From: Spirodela intermedia
Lineage: Eukaryota; Streptophyta; Magnoliopsida; Alismatales; Araceae
Assembly: GCA_902729315.2 (NCBI GenBank)
Contig: LR746265.1
Span: forward strand, 9,535,892 to 9,599,891
DNA length: 64,000 bases
Reading direction: 5' to 3'
Part shown: positions 1-9,830 of the stretch, one piece after another
How positions within the stretch are numbered: the first letter of the stretch is position 1
How the letters are laid out: each line of letters begins with the position of its first letter
The notes under the pieces: generated by a model
Told to the model about the DNA's origin: nothing
Database searches by the model: none
The model's input: the letters and a program-made list of their open reading frames with translations, nothing else
Translations under genes and position numbers: made by a program

Positions 1-700
1 AAAAACATCAATAAATACCGAAAAATTATCCATCTGTTTTTCGCCCTCTTTATTGAGGAAATTATTCTAACCACGTGAAGATTTGAGTGGACCTAACGCT
101 AATCTCTCTCTTTCTCTCTCTAAAATGTATGGCTCGGGTGTGGGGGCTTCAACGAGCATCTGATCCGAAAACTTGATGCTCATTTCATCTGTCGCATGAT
201 TGGTTGGCACGATCTCCCTCTCTCTCTCTCTCTCTCTTCTCTCTGTTAAATGTCTTTCTATGACGTAATGGAAAGTTCAACTAGAGGGAGGGAGCATGAA
301 TTCTCCAGAGAAACGGAGTCTTTGATGATATGCTAAACCCTTACGCGCTCGGAGCGCAGTGTCCCCTGAGTGCACTCATCCTAGCGAGAGAGAGAGAGAA
401 AGTTGGGAGAGGGACTCAGGGAGGTGCACGAGGGCGATATGTACGTGAATATCGGACTCATGAAAGCATTGATAGCGGGAAGAAGGGCGGAGATTGAGAA
501 CTTTTTCTCTTCGGCATTGATGCATGTCACGGAGCCCTTCCCCTCTTTCTTTCCCTCTCTTCCCCCCAACCGCCTCCCCCCCCCCCCCGGAACCCCGGTC
601 ACATGAGAGAGAGAGAGAGAGAGAGCTGCTCCTACCGATTGATTACGTCCGGAGGGAGGGAGGGAGCACCCCTCTTCACGGCTTTAATCTTTTCTCTCTC
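1..700. other. Intergenic, CT/GA microsatellites
   Basis: No coding region is supported here. Short CT or GA runs lie near 107-124, 214-243, 387-400 and 603-626, with a C-run near 577-588. Small open frames across it are low-complexity readings of these repeats. The right part is the upstream flank of the glycine-rich gene. Confidence 0.6.
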
Positions 701-715
701 TAGAATCCCTCCCTC

Positions 716-721
716 ATATAT
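716..721 (+). promoter_or_regulatory. Possible TATA element
   Basis: An ATATAT core stands 45 bases before the ATG at 766, just after a CT-rich tract. If used, the 5' leader would be only about 15-25 bases, so this is tentative. Confidence 0.3.
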
Positions 722-765
722 GTAAGTAAACGCCCGAGGCAGGGGAACCCAGACAGCAGCCAGCC

Positions 766-1263
766 ATGACGACGGCCCCCAGGCGGATCCTGGTGGCAGC
801 GCTCCTCCTCCTCGCCGCTGTCGTCTGCAACGGTGCCTCCGGGGAATTCGACGACGCCTTCACGACCTTCCCCCAGGGCCCCCTTCCCAAGTCCGCTGGC
901 GGCGGCGCCGGGGGTTTCGCCATTCCCGGGTGGGCCGGCGTCGGCGGATTCGGCTTCCCCGGGTGGGCGGGCGGGAACTGGATGCCGAGCTTCCCCGACG
1001 CCGGCCACGGCGGCAGGTGGGGGGGGAACATGGGCGCCGGGTGGGGCGGCGGCGCCTTCGGTGGCGCCGGCGCCGGCGGGTTCGGTGGTATGATGAGGCC
1101 GTCGGTCATCTGCTCCGAGAGGGGGCCCTGCTTCAGGAAGAGAGTGACGTGTCCGGCCAAGTGCTTCAGCTCCTACAGCCGCCACGGCAAGAACTTCGGC
1201 GGTGGCGGCGGCGGCGGCGGCTGCACCATCGACTGCAAGAAGAGGTGCACCGCCTACTGCTGA
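766..1263 (+). CDS. Secreted glycine-rich protein with C-terminal 8-Cys motif
   Basis: The 165-residue product starts with a basic N terminus and a hydrophobic Leu/Ala/Val core (about residues 6-24), a typical secretory signal peptide. A Gly/Trp/Phe-rich middle (about 45-110) follows. The C-terminal 50 residues hold eight cysteines in the pattern C-x5-C-x6-C-x3-C, a poly-Gly run, then C-x3-C-x3-C-x3-C. This layout matches a plant family usually called glycine-rich cell-wall structural-like proteins; the Cys block is its most conserved part. The likely location is the cell wall or apoplast; the molecular role is unknown. It is intronless and GC-rich like the neighbouring PPR gene. The start is the first ATG with a signal peptide directly after it. 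Open frames in the other two frames and on the opposite strand are GC-driven shadows. Confidence 0.85.
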   Translation: MTTAPRRILVAALLLLAAVVCNGASGEFDDAFTTFPQGPLPKSAGGGAGGFAIPGWAGVGGFGFPGWAGGNWMPSFPDAGHGGRWGGNMGAGWGGGAFGGAGAGGFGGMMRPSVICSERGPCFRKRVTCPAKCFSSYSRHGKNFGGGGGGGGCTIDCKKRCTAYC

Positions 1264-1470
1264 GACCGAGTCTCACCGCACCACCACCACCACCACCACC
1301 ACCACCACAACCAGACCGACCGTATTGCATGCCATCAGACAACTGAGAGGAGGAAGGAACTCTTCCTACATCATCTGACCCTCTTTCTCTCTCTCTCTCT
1401 CTAGATTATGTATCTTCCCATCACATGAAATCACTGTGTTGAGAACGTATAATGTATATGTTTTCTACGG

Positions 1471-1476
1471 AATAAA
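1471..1476 (+). terminator. Polyadenylation signal AATAAA
   Basis: A canonical AATAAA lies about 210 bases after the stop codon of the glycine-rich gene, in an AT-richer 3' flank. A CT microsatellite (about 1382-1403) sits between stop codon and signal. Confidence 0.5.
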
Positions 1477-1873
1477 ACGGCGGTCTCAGATTATGTACTT
1501 CGTCACTTACCATAATCGGAGTTATCTCCGAGGCGTTCAGACTCTCTCTAGACATAGAGAGAGAGAGAGAGAGAGAGATGGGGCTGTTTCGGGGACTGTC
1601 CGTTGAAAACCTCTCTCTCTGCCTGTGTCCCTCATCTTCCGCCTCGGCGCCATTACAGTGGAGTGAGAGATAAAGGAATTGGTCATCTAAACAGTAGATA
1701 TATGCACAGACATACATCTAAAGAGAAAAACAGATACATATACATATATAGAGAGAGAATCAAAAAGAGAAACGGACTTCCGAGTTCTAAGCCCGATCTC
1801 CAAGAAACTCGTACCCAGCTGGGAGCGAGAGAATAGAGGAGGGAGAATAGAGAGACGGGGGGAGTCACCTCTG

Positions 1874-4800
1874 CTACAGATCCTCAGCTGCGGAGTCACC
1901 GGGGCCGCTCCTAGTCTCGTCGCCGGCGGCCATGCTGAACCTCATCTCCTGCTCCACCACCTCGGCGAGATCGGGTCGGCCTGCGGCTCGGTACCCTGCC
2001 GTTACGGCCTCGAAGAGCGACCTGTTCGGCGCGATCTCCCCGTGCTTGAGCTTGCCATAGATCCTGTTCAGTCCCTCCACGAAGCCCGCTCCGCCGTAGC
2101 AGACCGCGAGGCTTATGTAAGTCACCACGTCCGGCAACAGACCTTCATCCAGCATCCGCATGAACAGGTTCAGGGCCTTCCCCGTCTCCCCCCCCGCGCC
2201 GAACGCCGCGATGGCGGCGTTGCAGGCGAAGGTCCCGCCGGGCAAAGCGGCGCCGCCGCCGGCCAAGAGGAGATCCTCGCAGGACCGCAGAGCGAGCCCG
2301 TGCAGGCCCGCCGCGGAGAGCACCAGCGTCATTAGCGCCGGCCGGACTAGGGGCTTCCCGTCGGCGAAGGCCGACTCTAGCTGGGAGACGGCCTCCGGCG
2401 GCACGCCGGCCTTCCTGAGCAGGGCGAACATGGCCCGGAAGGTAGCCGGGTCGGGGGGGATCCCGAGGTTCTGCATCTGGTGGAGTAGCTCGGCGCAGTC
2501 CCTGAGCCGGCCAGCGCCGGCGAAGGCCGCCACAGCGGTGCCGAAGGAGGCACCGTCGGAGAGCAGCCCCGCTCGCCGCATCTGCTCGGCAGCGCCGGCC
2601 GCCTCGTCCAGCATTCCCATGTTCCTGTACAGGCGTACCATCGCGGCGTAGGAGGCGGCGTCGGCGCGGCCGCCGCTGCTCAGGTCGGCGAGCACCGCCC
2701 TCGCCTCGGTGACCATCCCGAGGTCGGCGTAGACACCGATCATGTAGTTGCCCGCTACCGCGTCGGCGCCGCCTTCCAGGCCGCCGATCCTCGCGTACAC
2801 CCGCTGGGCCTCTCTCCAGTCCCCCGATCTACGGTGGGCCTTGATCAGGGACGTGAGGACGATCCGGTTTGCCGCCAGCCCCGAGGCCTCCATCTCGGCG
2901 AGGCGGCGGCGGGCCCCGCCGGCGTCGTCGGCGGCGGCGAGCGCGTCGATCAGCGAGCCGTAGACAACCTCGTTGGGGGGCACGCCACACCGCCGCATCT
3001 CCTCGAAGATCTCCTCCGCCGGCTCCGACATGCCCGCCCTCGCGCAGCTCGCCACCACGGCGGAGAAGGTCTCCCGCCGCGGGCTCATCCGGGCCTCCCT
3101 CATCATCCTGCCCAGGAGCTTCCCCGCCCTCTCCGGCTGGTCCCCGGCGGCCAGCATCTGGATCATCGAGTTGTAGGTGCACTCGTCCGGCCAGACCCCA
3201 CGGCCTGGCATTCTCTCGAACAGGGCGCAGGCACGGTCGTAGAGCTTCGCGCGGCCGTAGGCCTTGATCATCACGTTGTACTCCGCCGCCTCCCGGCGGC
3301 GCCTCCCCTCCGCGGAGGAGAAGACGGCCTCCGCCTCTGCCCACAGGCCCCTCTCGGCGAACACGTCGGCGACGGCGGCGTAGTTCTTCGAGGAGATGGT
3401 TCTGCCGGCGCAGTGCTCGGCGAGGAACGCCGCTGCCTGCGCGAGCAGCCCTTGTTCCACGTACATCCTCGTGACGACAGGCAGCAGCTGCTCGTCGAGT
3501 GGCTCGCCGCCGGCGCGGAGCTCCTCGATCACGCCCTCCGCCTCCCGCACCATCTTCCTGCCGCAGAGCTCCCCCAGGAGGATCCTCTGCGTAGCCGCGT
3601 CCCGCCGGAGGCCGCAGCCCACGAGCCTCCGGTAGTACGCGAGGACCGCCGGGAGGTCCCCGGCGGCGGCGTGCAGGGACATGAAGATGTTGAAGGTCTT
3701 GGCGTCGGGGCGGATCCCCCTCTCCTCCATCTTCTCCAGCAGAGCCTCCGCCTCGGGGAGCAGCTCGTGAGCTCCGCAGATGTTCATCATGGTGTTGAAG
3801 GTGGTGGTGTCGGGGGTCACCCCCGAGCGGAGCATTTCCGCGAACGCCTCGGAGGCGTCACCCAGCCTGCCCGCCTTCCCGTACAGGTCGATCAGGGTGT
3901 TGAAGGTGGCGGCGAGCCGGGGCCTCCGGCGAGCCGGGGGCTCCTCCTCCGCCGCCGCTGCTGCCAGCGGCGCCGCCCTCTTCCCGCCGGAGCGGAGCAT
4001 CTCGGAGAGCAAGAACTGCCGGGGGTTGAGCGAGTCGTCGGCGCCGGGGCGCCCCCCGCCGAGGAGGGGGCCCTCAAGGGCCGCCACGTCCACCTTCCCG
4101 GTGCACCAGTCGGCGAAGACCTTCTCCCCGAGATCGAACTCGCGGGAGTCCTTGAGGACCCTCACGGCGGTGTTCATGGTCACCTCGTCGGGAAACAGCC
4201 CCCGGCTTCTCATGTGGCGGAGCCAAAGAAGGGCCTCCCTCGCGAGCCCCGCCTTGCCGAAGACGTCGATGAGGATGCCATAGGTGGTGTTGGTGGCGAG
4301 GACGCCGTCCCGGGCCATGTCGATCCAGCAGCGGCGGAGCTCGTCCCACTCCTGCGCGCGGCCGAGGGCGCGGAGCACCACGTTGTAGTGGATGGGGTTG
4401 GGGAGGTAGAGCTCCCCCTGCGACCGCATCCACTGGAAGATCTGCAGAGCCCGCCGCCAGTCCCGCTGCTCCTTGAGCAGCACGGTGAGCTCCTTCGGGG
4501 TGAGCCTGCCGGCGAGGGGGTCCAGGATCTCGCGGACGCCGCCGCCGCCACCAGGCGAGTCGCCGGAGGAGTCGAGACGGCGGAGCAACGACGGGAGGGG
4601 TCCGGCGCCGCTGTCGCCCCCTTGCTTCCTGCGGCTAGGGGCCGAGACGGCGGCGGCGGCAGCGGGGGGATATGGGCGGCGCCCGGGGGGGACTCCGGTG
4701 GAGATGGAGAGGACGCGGAGAAGGGTCTCAGACCTCAGCGACGAGATCCCAGTCGGCGTGGGGCAAGGGAGCAAGGGGAATTTGGAGGAAGAAAATGACG

Positions 4801-4918
4801 AGGGAGAGGAAGAAGAACAGGGGTCGGACGAAACGGGAGGTTGCGGGAACCGGCGCCAACCCATCTCCAGCAACAGGGCGGGGGCGCCGATGCCGACGCC
4901 ACCGCATTGGAGGATCAT
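1874..4918 (-). CDS. P-class pentatricopeptide repeat protein (At1g73710-like)
   Basis: The 1014-residue intronless frame encodes an organelle-type RNA-binding PPR protein. The N terminus (about 1-110) is Ser/Pro/Arg-rich, suiting a plastid or mitochondrial transit peptide. A segment LTPKELTVLLKEQRDWRRAL (about 137-156) precedes tandem 35-residue helical repeats that run almost to the end, with repeated signatures such as TYGILIDVFGKAGL, TFNTLIDLYGKAGRL and VTYISLAVCYGGAGF. No E, DYW or SMR domain follows, so it is P-class. From memory, the N-terminal block and repeat order resemble Arabidopsis At1g73710, of similar length. An in-frame second Met 18 residues downstream could be the real start. 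Third positions are extremely GC-rich, which creates a 654-aa antisense shadow. A telo-box lies in the promoter. Confidence 0.9.
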   Translation of the reverse strand: MILQCGGVGIGAPALLLEMGWRRFPQPPVSSDPCSSSSPSSFSSSKFPLLPCPTPTGISSLRSETLLRVLSISTGVPPGRRPYPPAAAAAVSAPSRRKQGGDSGAGPLPSLLRRLDSSGDSPGGGGGVREILDPLAGRLTPKELTVLLKEQRDWRRALQIFQWMRSQGELYLPNPIHYNVVLRALGRAQEWDELRRCWIDMARDGVLATNTTYGILIDVFGKAGLAREALLWLRHMRSRGLFPDEVTMNTAVRVLKDSREFDLGEKVFADWCTGKVDVAALEGPLLGGGRPGADDSLNPRQFLLSEMLRSGGKRAAPLAAAAAEEEPPARRRPRLAATFNTLIDLYGKAGRLGDASEAFAEMLRSGVTPDTTTFNTMMNICGAHELLPEAEALLEKMEERGIRPDAKTFNIFMSLHAAAGDLPAVLAYYRRLVGCGLRRDAATQRILLGELCGRKMVREAEGVIEELRAGGEPLDEQLLPVVTRMYVEQGLLAQAAAFLAEHCAGRTISSKNYAAVADVFAERGLWAEAEAVFSSAEGRRRREAAEYNVMIKAYGRAKLYDRACALFERMPGRGVWPDECTYNSMIQMLAAGDQPERAGKLLGRMMREARMSPRRETFSAVVASCARAGMSEPAEEIFEEMRRCGVPPNEVVYGSLIDALAAADDAGGARRRLAEMEASGLAANRIVLTSLIKAHRRSGDWREAQRVYARIGGLEGGADAVAGNYMIGVYADLGMVTEARAVLADLSSGGRADAASYAAMVRLYRNMGMLDEAAGAAEQMRRAGLLSDGASFGTAVAAFAGAGRLRDCAELLHQMQNLGIPPDPATFRAMFALLRKAGVPPEAVSQLESAFADGKPLVRPALMTLVLSAAGLHGLALRSCEDLLLAGGGAALPGGTFACNAAIAAFGAGGETGKALNLFMRMLDEGLLPDVVTYISLAVCYGGAGFVEGLNRIYGKLKHGEIAPNRSLFEAVTAGYRAAGRPDLAEVVEQEMRFSMAAGDETRSGPGDSAAEDL

Positions 4919-5055
4919 TGTCGGACCGGCGGTGACGGGGACTCTGGGAGATGAGAGGGCCTTCGACGGTCTGCTCCGTCCGAATCAGGCAGGACTTTTT
5001 GGACGGAAGAGTGCTCTGAAATGAGGCAGCGCAGCCTTCCAGGGGCCAGCGAGGG

Positions 5056-5070
5056 AACCCTAAACCCTAA
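5056..5070 (-). promoter_or_regulatory. Telo-box in the PPR gene promoter
   Basis: AACCCTAAACCCTAA, two overlapping copies of the plant telo-box AAACCCTAA, lies about 140 bases upstream of the PPR start codon. In plants this motif is common in promoters of translation and organelle-biogenesis genes, where Myb-type telomere-repeat factors and TRB proteins bind. The nearest gene is the divergent-side PPR gene, so I assign it there by inference. Confidence 0.5.
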
Positions 5071-5830
5071 TATTTCCCACAAAAAATCATACCTTTGTGA
5101 CGCGAGCCCACCATATATGGACCCACTTTTACTTTCCAAAGAAGCAATCCATTTGTCTCTTCTCTCTCTCCTCTCGCAGTTAAAACTTGCGCAATATCTT
5201 CTCTCTGAACCCTCCATTGGATAGCTTCAGGCCAGAGAAAAAGTCCGGCTTGCCCCCCCCCACGTCACTGCCCCTTGAGGAGTTTTATGGCTGGAGCTGG
5301 AGACTGCGGCACCGGTGTAGTTTTGCTTGATGGCGGTGGAGAGACGGCGGCATGGTGGCGCCAGCGCCCATCACTTTCTCTCTCTCCTCTCTCTCTGTCT
5401 CTCTCCCCCCCCCCCAGAAGATGGGACACCAGAGTTTTCTTAACTTCTCTCTCTCAAGAATGGACAGTAAAACCTGTTTCCCTCGCCCTCAATTTGTCTC
5501 TCACTCTCTCATTTGCCTCGCAGCAGAGACGAACACAAACAGGAAATAACTTAGCGCCGTAGCCATCAGAAATCCTTCTCCGATCATCAGTTGAATTCTC
5601 CCCTCCAATAAACACACCACAGCAGGATCCCGGGAGCTGAGCATATACACCGAGCGTCGCCTCACAGCTCACCATCCTCCGGCAAGCCCGGGCCGTGCTC
5701 CAAATCTCATAGAGATAGACAAACAGACAGATAGAGAGAGAGAGAGAGCAGGTGTAAGATCATAGTCGGGGAGTGGGCGCTCTTCTACTCCACAGAGGGA
5801 GCATCGGCGCCGCCGGTCGTGGCCGCGGTT
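5071..5830. other. Intergenic spacer, no gene seen
   Basis: CT-rich tracts (around 5382-5416 and 5444-5456) and a GA run (about 5731-5748) occupy much of this stretch. It separates the PPR promoter from the 3' end of the minus-strand membrane-protein gene. The last ~100 bases probably hold that gene's 3' UTR. Confidence 0.5.
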
Positions 5831-7127
5831 CTAGGAGGCGCCGCCAGGCAGCGGGATATGGTGGTGATGGGAGGGCCAGGCGACGGGCTCCCGTGGGCAT
5901 GGAGGCGGGGCCGGTTGGGCTATGAAGGTCGGGACGGCCTGCCCCGGCATCAACACGGAGACTTCCTGGGCGTGGACGGGCACCTGCAAGAACAAGGAGC
6001 GCCAGATCAGGGTGAGGGAAAAAGCCGAGTGATTTCACGAAGAAAGTCAAAATCCCACCCACGAGGAACAGCATTGACTTTCACATAATCGAAGTCAATG
6101 CGTCCGGGGCAGCTCGATGGAGGAGGAAGAGCCACTGACAACCCAGAAAAGTTGATTTTTGTAATGAAGAGTGTCAAACCCGTGAAGAGCAACATCAATG
6201 ACTTGACTCAGCTCGCTAAAAAAGGTAGGATTTGTCTTGGTCAAATCGTCAAAGTCACCATTCCAATCATAATACACGACGAATAAGTAAACGCCCGGCC
6301 CGAGAGAGAAACTCAGTAGTAGGGCCCTCATTTTTATCCGATGATTGACTGTTTCTCCGATGTGGGTGGGAGCAACGTTCTGCTGAACCTAGCCTCCTAC
6401 GATGTATGGGGGAGAGGAGGGCTCGTCTTTCCCGGGCTCCGCCATTAACGAGCTCCCGAGGTCCCCACGAATAAGCACACTCTTGACTCATTGGCCCGAG
6501 GGGATCCCCTGGAAGCACGGCTCCCTCTAGTTCACCGTAGCCCTGGAGATCGTCCTCTTCTCAGTTTTTCTACTGTAGGAAGTGTCCACTGGCCGACCGT
6601 GGATTAAAGAAAGAAGAAGATGATGACTGTTGCAGAGGAAAAGCCGGAGAAGATGGGGGAAGTGGGGTGATTGATTCCCAGAGGGGGTAATCTGAGCTAA
6701 GAACCTGAAAGAAAGGGCACGGGGAGGAGAGTAATCAGCTCACCTTGGGAGGGGGGAGCTGATCGAGCTTCCCGGCGTAGGGAGCCTGCCGGAGGTGGTG
6801 GGGTGAGTCTCCGTCGTGGAGGGGCTGCTGCGGTGGAGAATGGGGGTCGCCGGCGAAGCCCCACAGGCCGCGGTGCCACGCCCGCCTGGACGGCGGCGGG
6901 GCCCTGGGCCTGGGGCGGAGGAAGCGCTCGAAGATGGCCATGACGAGGAACATGGCGATGAGGATGGCGGTGGCCACGAAGCCGAAGGAGACGGCGTTGA
7001 CGGAGCTGTCGAAGTGGCGCCACCTCTCCTCCCCCGCGGCCCCGACTCGGCCCTCTCCCTCAACGCTGACCACCGGGGGCGCCACTGCCGCCGTCGCTCT
7101 CCCCCACATCCCGCCGCTCTCCGCCAT
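5831..7127 (-). CDS. Two-exon single-pass membrane protein, unknown function
   Basis: Exon 1 runs 7127 to 6744 (128 aa) and ends at AAG before a GTGAGC donor. Exon 2 runs 5983 to 5831 (50 aa plus TAG) after a CTTGCAG acceptor. Both junctions are phase 0, giving 178 residues and an intron of about 760 bases. Exon 1 has a Gly/Ala-rich N terminus, then WRHFDSSVNAVSFGFVATAI leading into one hydrophobic membrane span and the basic stretch IFERFLRP. Exon 2 reads EVSVLMPGQAVPTFIAQPAP and ends in a Pro/His-rich tail. This pairing (membrane span plus a VLMPG..PTFIA.PAP box) fits a plant-specific family of small uncharacterised membrane proteins I recall from many angiosperms. Start chosen at MAESGG because it has a good AUG context and leaves out a low-complexity extension. 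The function is unknown. Confidence 0.75.
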
Positions 7128-7377
7128 TCCCCCTCCTTTGTTGTGGGTTCTCTTCCCTCTCGCCGCGGCCACCGCTCTGTTACGCCACGAGTAGAGGGAG
7201 GGCTGGGTGGTCCTCCATGGGGTCTGCAATGGACTCTGAGGATCTGGCCGCTCAGTCCCTGTCTCTCTCCTCTGCTCCTCGGGGTCCGGCTCTTAAAATA
7301 GTCCCCATTTGGTTCTTTACGCTTTCTCTTTCGCTGAGCTGCTCTGCTTTCTTTTCCTTTCCCCTCGGTCGCAGTCC

Positions 7378-7382
<5 letters not shown>

Positions 7383-7416
<34 letters not shown>
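7383..7416. repeat. (CT)n microsatellite
   Basis: An uninterrupted CT run of about 17 units lies 255-290 bases upstream of the two-exon membrane-protein gene, in its probable promoter or leader. CT/GA runs of this kind flank most genes in the window. Confidence 0.8.
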
Positions 7417-7418
<2 letters not shown>

Positions 7419-8521
7419 CCTTTCTTTCTCACTCACTCGCGGTCTACCTCACCACCAGTCACAGATTTGCAGCCTTCTCTCTCTCTCTGTCTCTCTCTAC
7501 ACATGCGGAGGCCACAACTCCAGAGTCAGGATGGGAGAGGAAAGCAGGATGAGAAAGCGAGACGACCATATCCACGGCTTCGGGATGGCCTCCTCTCTCT
7601 CTCTCTCTATCCTCTCTATCTCGGCTCAATACATAATTTTCTTGAGATGGCCTCCCCCGGTGCGGCACACAACGATCGATGAAAAATGTCCATTTCTAAG
7701 CTTATTATAATCATTGCACACTGGCCCTCTCCCCCTCCGTCGATCCGTATCTCTTCCCTCTTTTCTATATCTGACTCTCTCTTCCTCTCAGTACACGTCT
7801 TCCCCTTTCCCACGCTCGTCCTACCTTATCTCGCTTTGTCTCTCTCCTCGCTCCCCCACTCCCCCGCTCGTTCTTCTCAATGCATTTGTTTCTTCACCCC
7901 CCTCCTCTCTCTCTCCTCTCTACTGTAGGCCCAGCGAGAGGCGGTCTTACGTCACTTACTCAGGTCACGGGACCTGAACAGGGATTAATTCTACCAAAAA
8001 TCCTTCTTTTGTCTTGAAAAAGATTGGAATTTTGTCCCTTGCGGGGCAGGGGCTTCCCTGTCGGATCGGCCTTGAAACCGCACTTCTCAGTGGATTCATG
8101 AGGAAAGGCGGAGGCGGGGCCCGTGGGGCTCGGCCTCACCACTATCACTCCGGCAGGCGACGCCGTGGAGGGGCAGGGCTTCCTGGTATCCGGGGTCAAC
8201 GTCTCCCACACTTCAATCTTCTTCTCCTTCCTCTTCCTCCCCTTCTCCGCCTGCGCCTTTTGTCTTCTTGGCCACTCTGCCATCGGCCGGCGGCGGCGGC
8301 GCCGCCAGGCAATCGGCTTTTCTTCTTCTTTGACGAGAATAGGGTCTCGGATCCGGTGGCCAATTGAGGCTAGGTGGTGGCGCGGCAGGAGAATGGTTGA
8401 GCGCCCTCTTCCACCGGTTCTCGAGGCTTCGTCGTCTGAACATCAGAAGCCTCTAGGCTTTGGCTCAATGCAGGTAAGATCATCCATTCTTTGTTTCTCC
8501 ATTCCTACCCAGAATTACCAG

Positions 8522-8571
<50 letters not shown>

Positions 8572-8978
8572 ACTCACTCACTCACTCGCCAAGTTTAAAG
8601 AGCAGCATATCACAACATATTTGTTTCCCTTTGGTTCTGAAATGTAAATACATTCCTAGTGACGGGCGGCATACTTCAAAGCTCCATGTCCCTCGTCTGC
8701 TTCTTGCAGTAAGTAGGGTGCAAGCTGAGGGAACCCCCCAGCCTGCTTGGGCACAGATGAAGAGTGACTTCATCTACTTGGTCTCTGAGGCCCTTGGATC
8801 TGAGCGGGTTGTGCAAAGAAAACTCGAGCTGAGACGGAGGACGACGCAGCATGGAGCGATGGGGTTGAGAATGGGGCCGACGACGTGGAGGAGATGATGG
8901 CCAGACGCTGGAAGGCCCGCCGGCGCACCCCGAGAAGCGATTGAACTCATTTAGATCCAGTGGACTGAATAGGATACT
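7417..8978. other. Intergenic, CT-rich; no gene recognised
   Basis: Long CT tracts (7572-7625, 7890-7925, and a CT-to-CACT run 8523-8586) dominate. A stretch near 8394-8473 reads as a short open frame ending at a GTAAGA donor-like site, but no downstream exon could be matched to it. I assign no gene here. Confidence 0.5.
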
Positions 8979-9103
8979 TGTTAGGATCTGCGCGGCGATT
9001 CCACGGGCAAACCCTCGGAAAAACCTCCGAGCGGGGAACGGATGTATCTCTACATTCTTTCCTCGCATGGAGAACACTCTATCGAGGAGCTCAAATCCTA
9101 ACA
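8979..9103 (+). repeat. Short 5' LTR (125 bp) with 9-bp terminal inverted repeat
   Basis: The segment starts TGTTAGGAT and ends ATCCTAACA, perfect inverted termini with TG/CA ends as in LTRs. It is followed two bases later by TGGTATCATAGC, one mismatch from the initiator-tRNA-Met primer site TGGTATCAGAGC. I found no matching 3' LTR downstream. Confidence 0.7.
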
Positions 9104-9229
9104 AGTGGTATCATAGCTGTCGTGATGGCGTCCTTCCTGCACGGCTTCTTCCATGCCGACGCCGTTACGCACGACTCTGCGCAACTTCGCGCATCTTCGA
9201 CCTCCCGAGACCACATCGCCTGGTCGATC

Positions 9230-9430
9230 CGCGACCGTCGTCGCCCAGCCACTCCGCGAGCATCCTCCCCTGGGTGTCCAGCGAGCGTCCCCGCTCAGGC
9301 CACCTGCGACCGTGTCACACAGGCAACTCCGCAACCGTCGTCGCCCAGCCACTCTGCGAGCATCCTCGCCTGACTGTCCAGCGAGCGTCCCCGCTCAAGC
9401 CATCCAGCGACCGTTGTCGCCTTACTGATC
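9230..9430. repeat. ~101-bp tandem repeat, about two copies
   Basis: The phrase ACCGTCGTCGCCCAGCCACT recurs at 9233 and 9334, followed in both by GAGCATCCTC and by CAGCGAGCGTCCCCGCTCA. A third, partial start lies at 9409. The repeat lies inside the short-LTR element. Confidence 0.65.
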
Positions 9431-9600
9431 CGTGAGCGGTCCTCACGCCGGCAAAGTTCCGCGCCGTACCAGTGTGCATCGCTTGCACGCTCTCCTCACG
9501 GGGAACTCCCACTGTCTGACACAGTTAAGTGCCAAAGCAGCACAACCGCCAGTGGGGCTGGGCTTCGGTGCCGCGCTTCTCATGCGGCTCCTCCAAATGT

Positions 9601-9815
9601 GATGGCGCCGCTCCACACGACACTGCACGCCACAGCGCGCCTCCAGCCGTGTCGGCACCGTTCAGTACAGCACTGCACGCCACCGCGCGCCTCCAGCCGT
9701 GTTGGCGACGTTCGGCACAGCATTACGCGCCACCGCGCGCCTCCAGCCGTGCCGGCACAACTCCGCAGGGTACCGTACGCCATTTCCCGCCTCCAGCCGT
9801 GTTGTCACCGTTCAG
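9601..9815. repeat. 50-bp tandem repeat, four copies
   Basis: The core CTCCAGCCGTG(T/C) starts exactly at 9641, 9691, 9741 and 9791, a strict 50-base period. Units share CACTGCACGCCACCGCGCGC-type sequence before the core with a few substitutions. The array is GC-rich and ends where the AT-rich flank begins. Confidence 0.8.
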
Positions 9816-9830
9816 CACAATACTGATAGA

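Larger units (their letters stand above)
8979..9830 (+). mobile_element. 5' part of a short-LTR (Copia- or TRIM-like) retroelement
   Basis: LTR (8979-9103), primer-binding site (9106-9117) and an ATG at 9125 just after it give the 5' end of an LTR retroelement on +. The frame from 9125 stays open for about 80 codons but is Arg/Pro/Ser-rich and reads through tandem repeats, so it may not be a real gag. GC-rich repeats fill 9230-9820, after which base composition drops sharply to AT-rich. No pol, polypurine tract or second LTR is visible, so the element is truncated or a non-autonomous miniature form. The right boundary is my estimate from the composition change. Confidence 0.5.

Noticed and set aside
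2834-4798. 654-codon open frame antisense to the PPR gene
   Set aside because: It is a shadow of the GC-rich third positions of the PPR frame; the product is Arg/Pro/Gly/His-rich with no domain, and the PPR repeats on the other strand fully explain the region.
7960-8443. Overlapping open frames on both strands near 8.0-8.4 kb
   Set aside because: Composition is GC-rich with simple repeats; no domain, conserved start or consistent splicing could be supported.
9230-9830. Regular repeats considered as a CRISPR array
   Set aside because: Units are contiguous tandem repeats without unique spacers, in a plant nuclear context.
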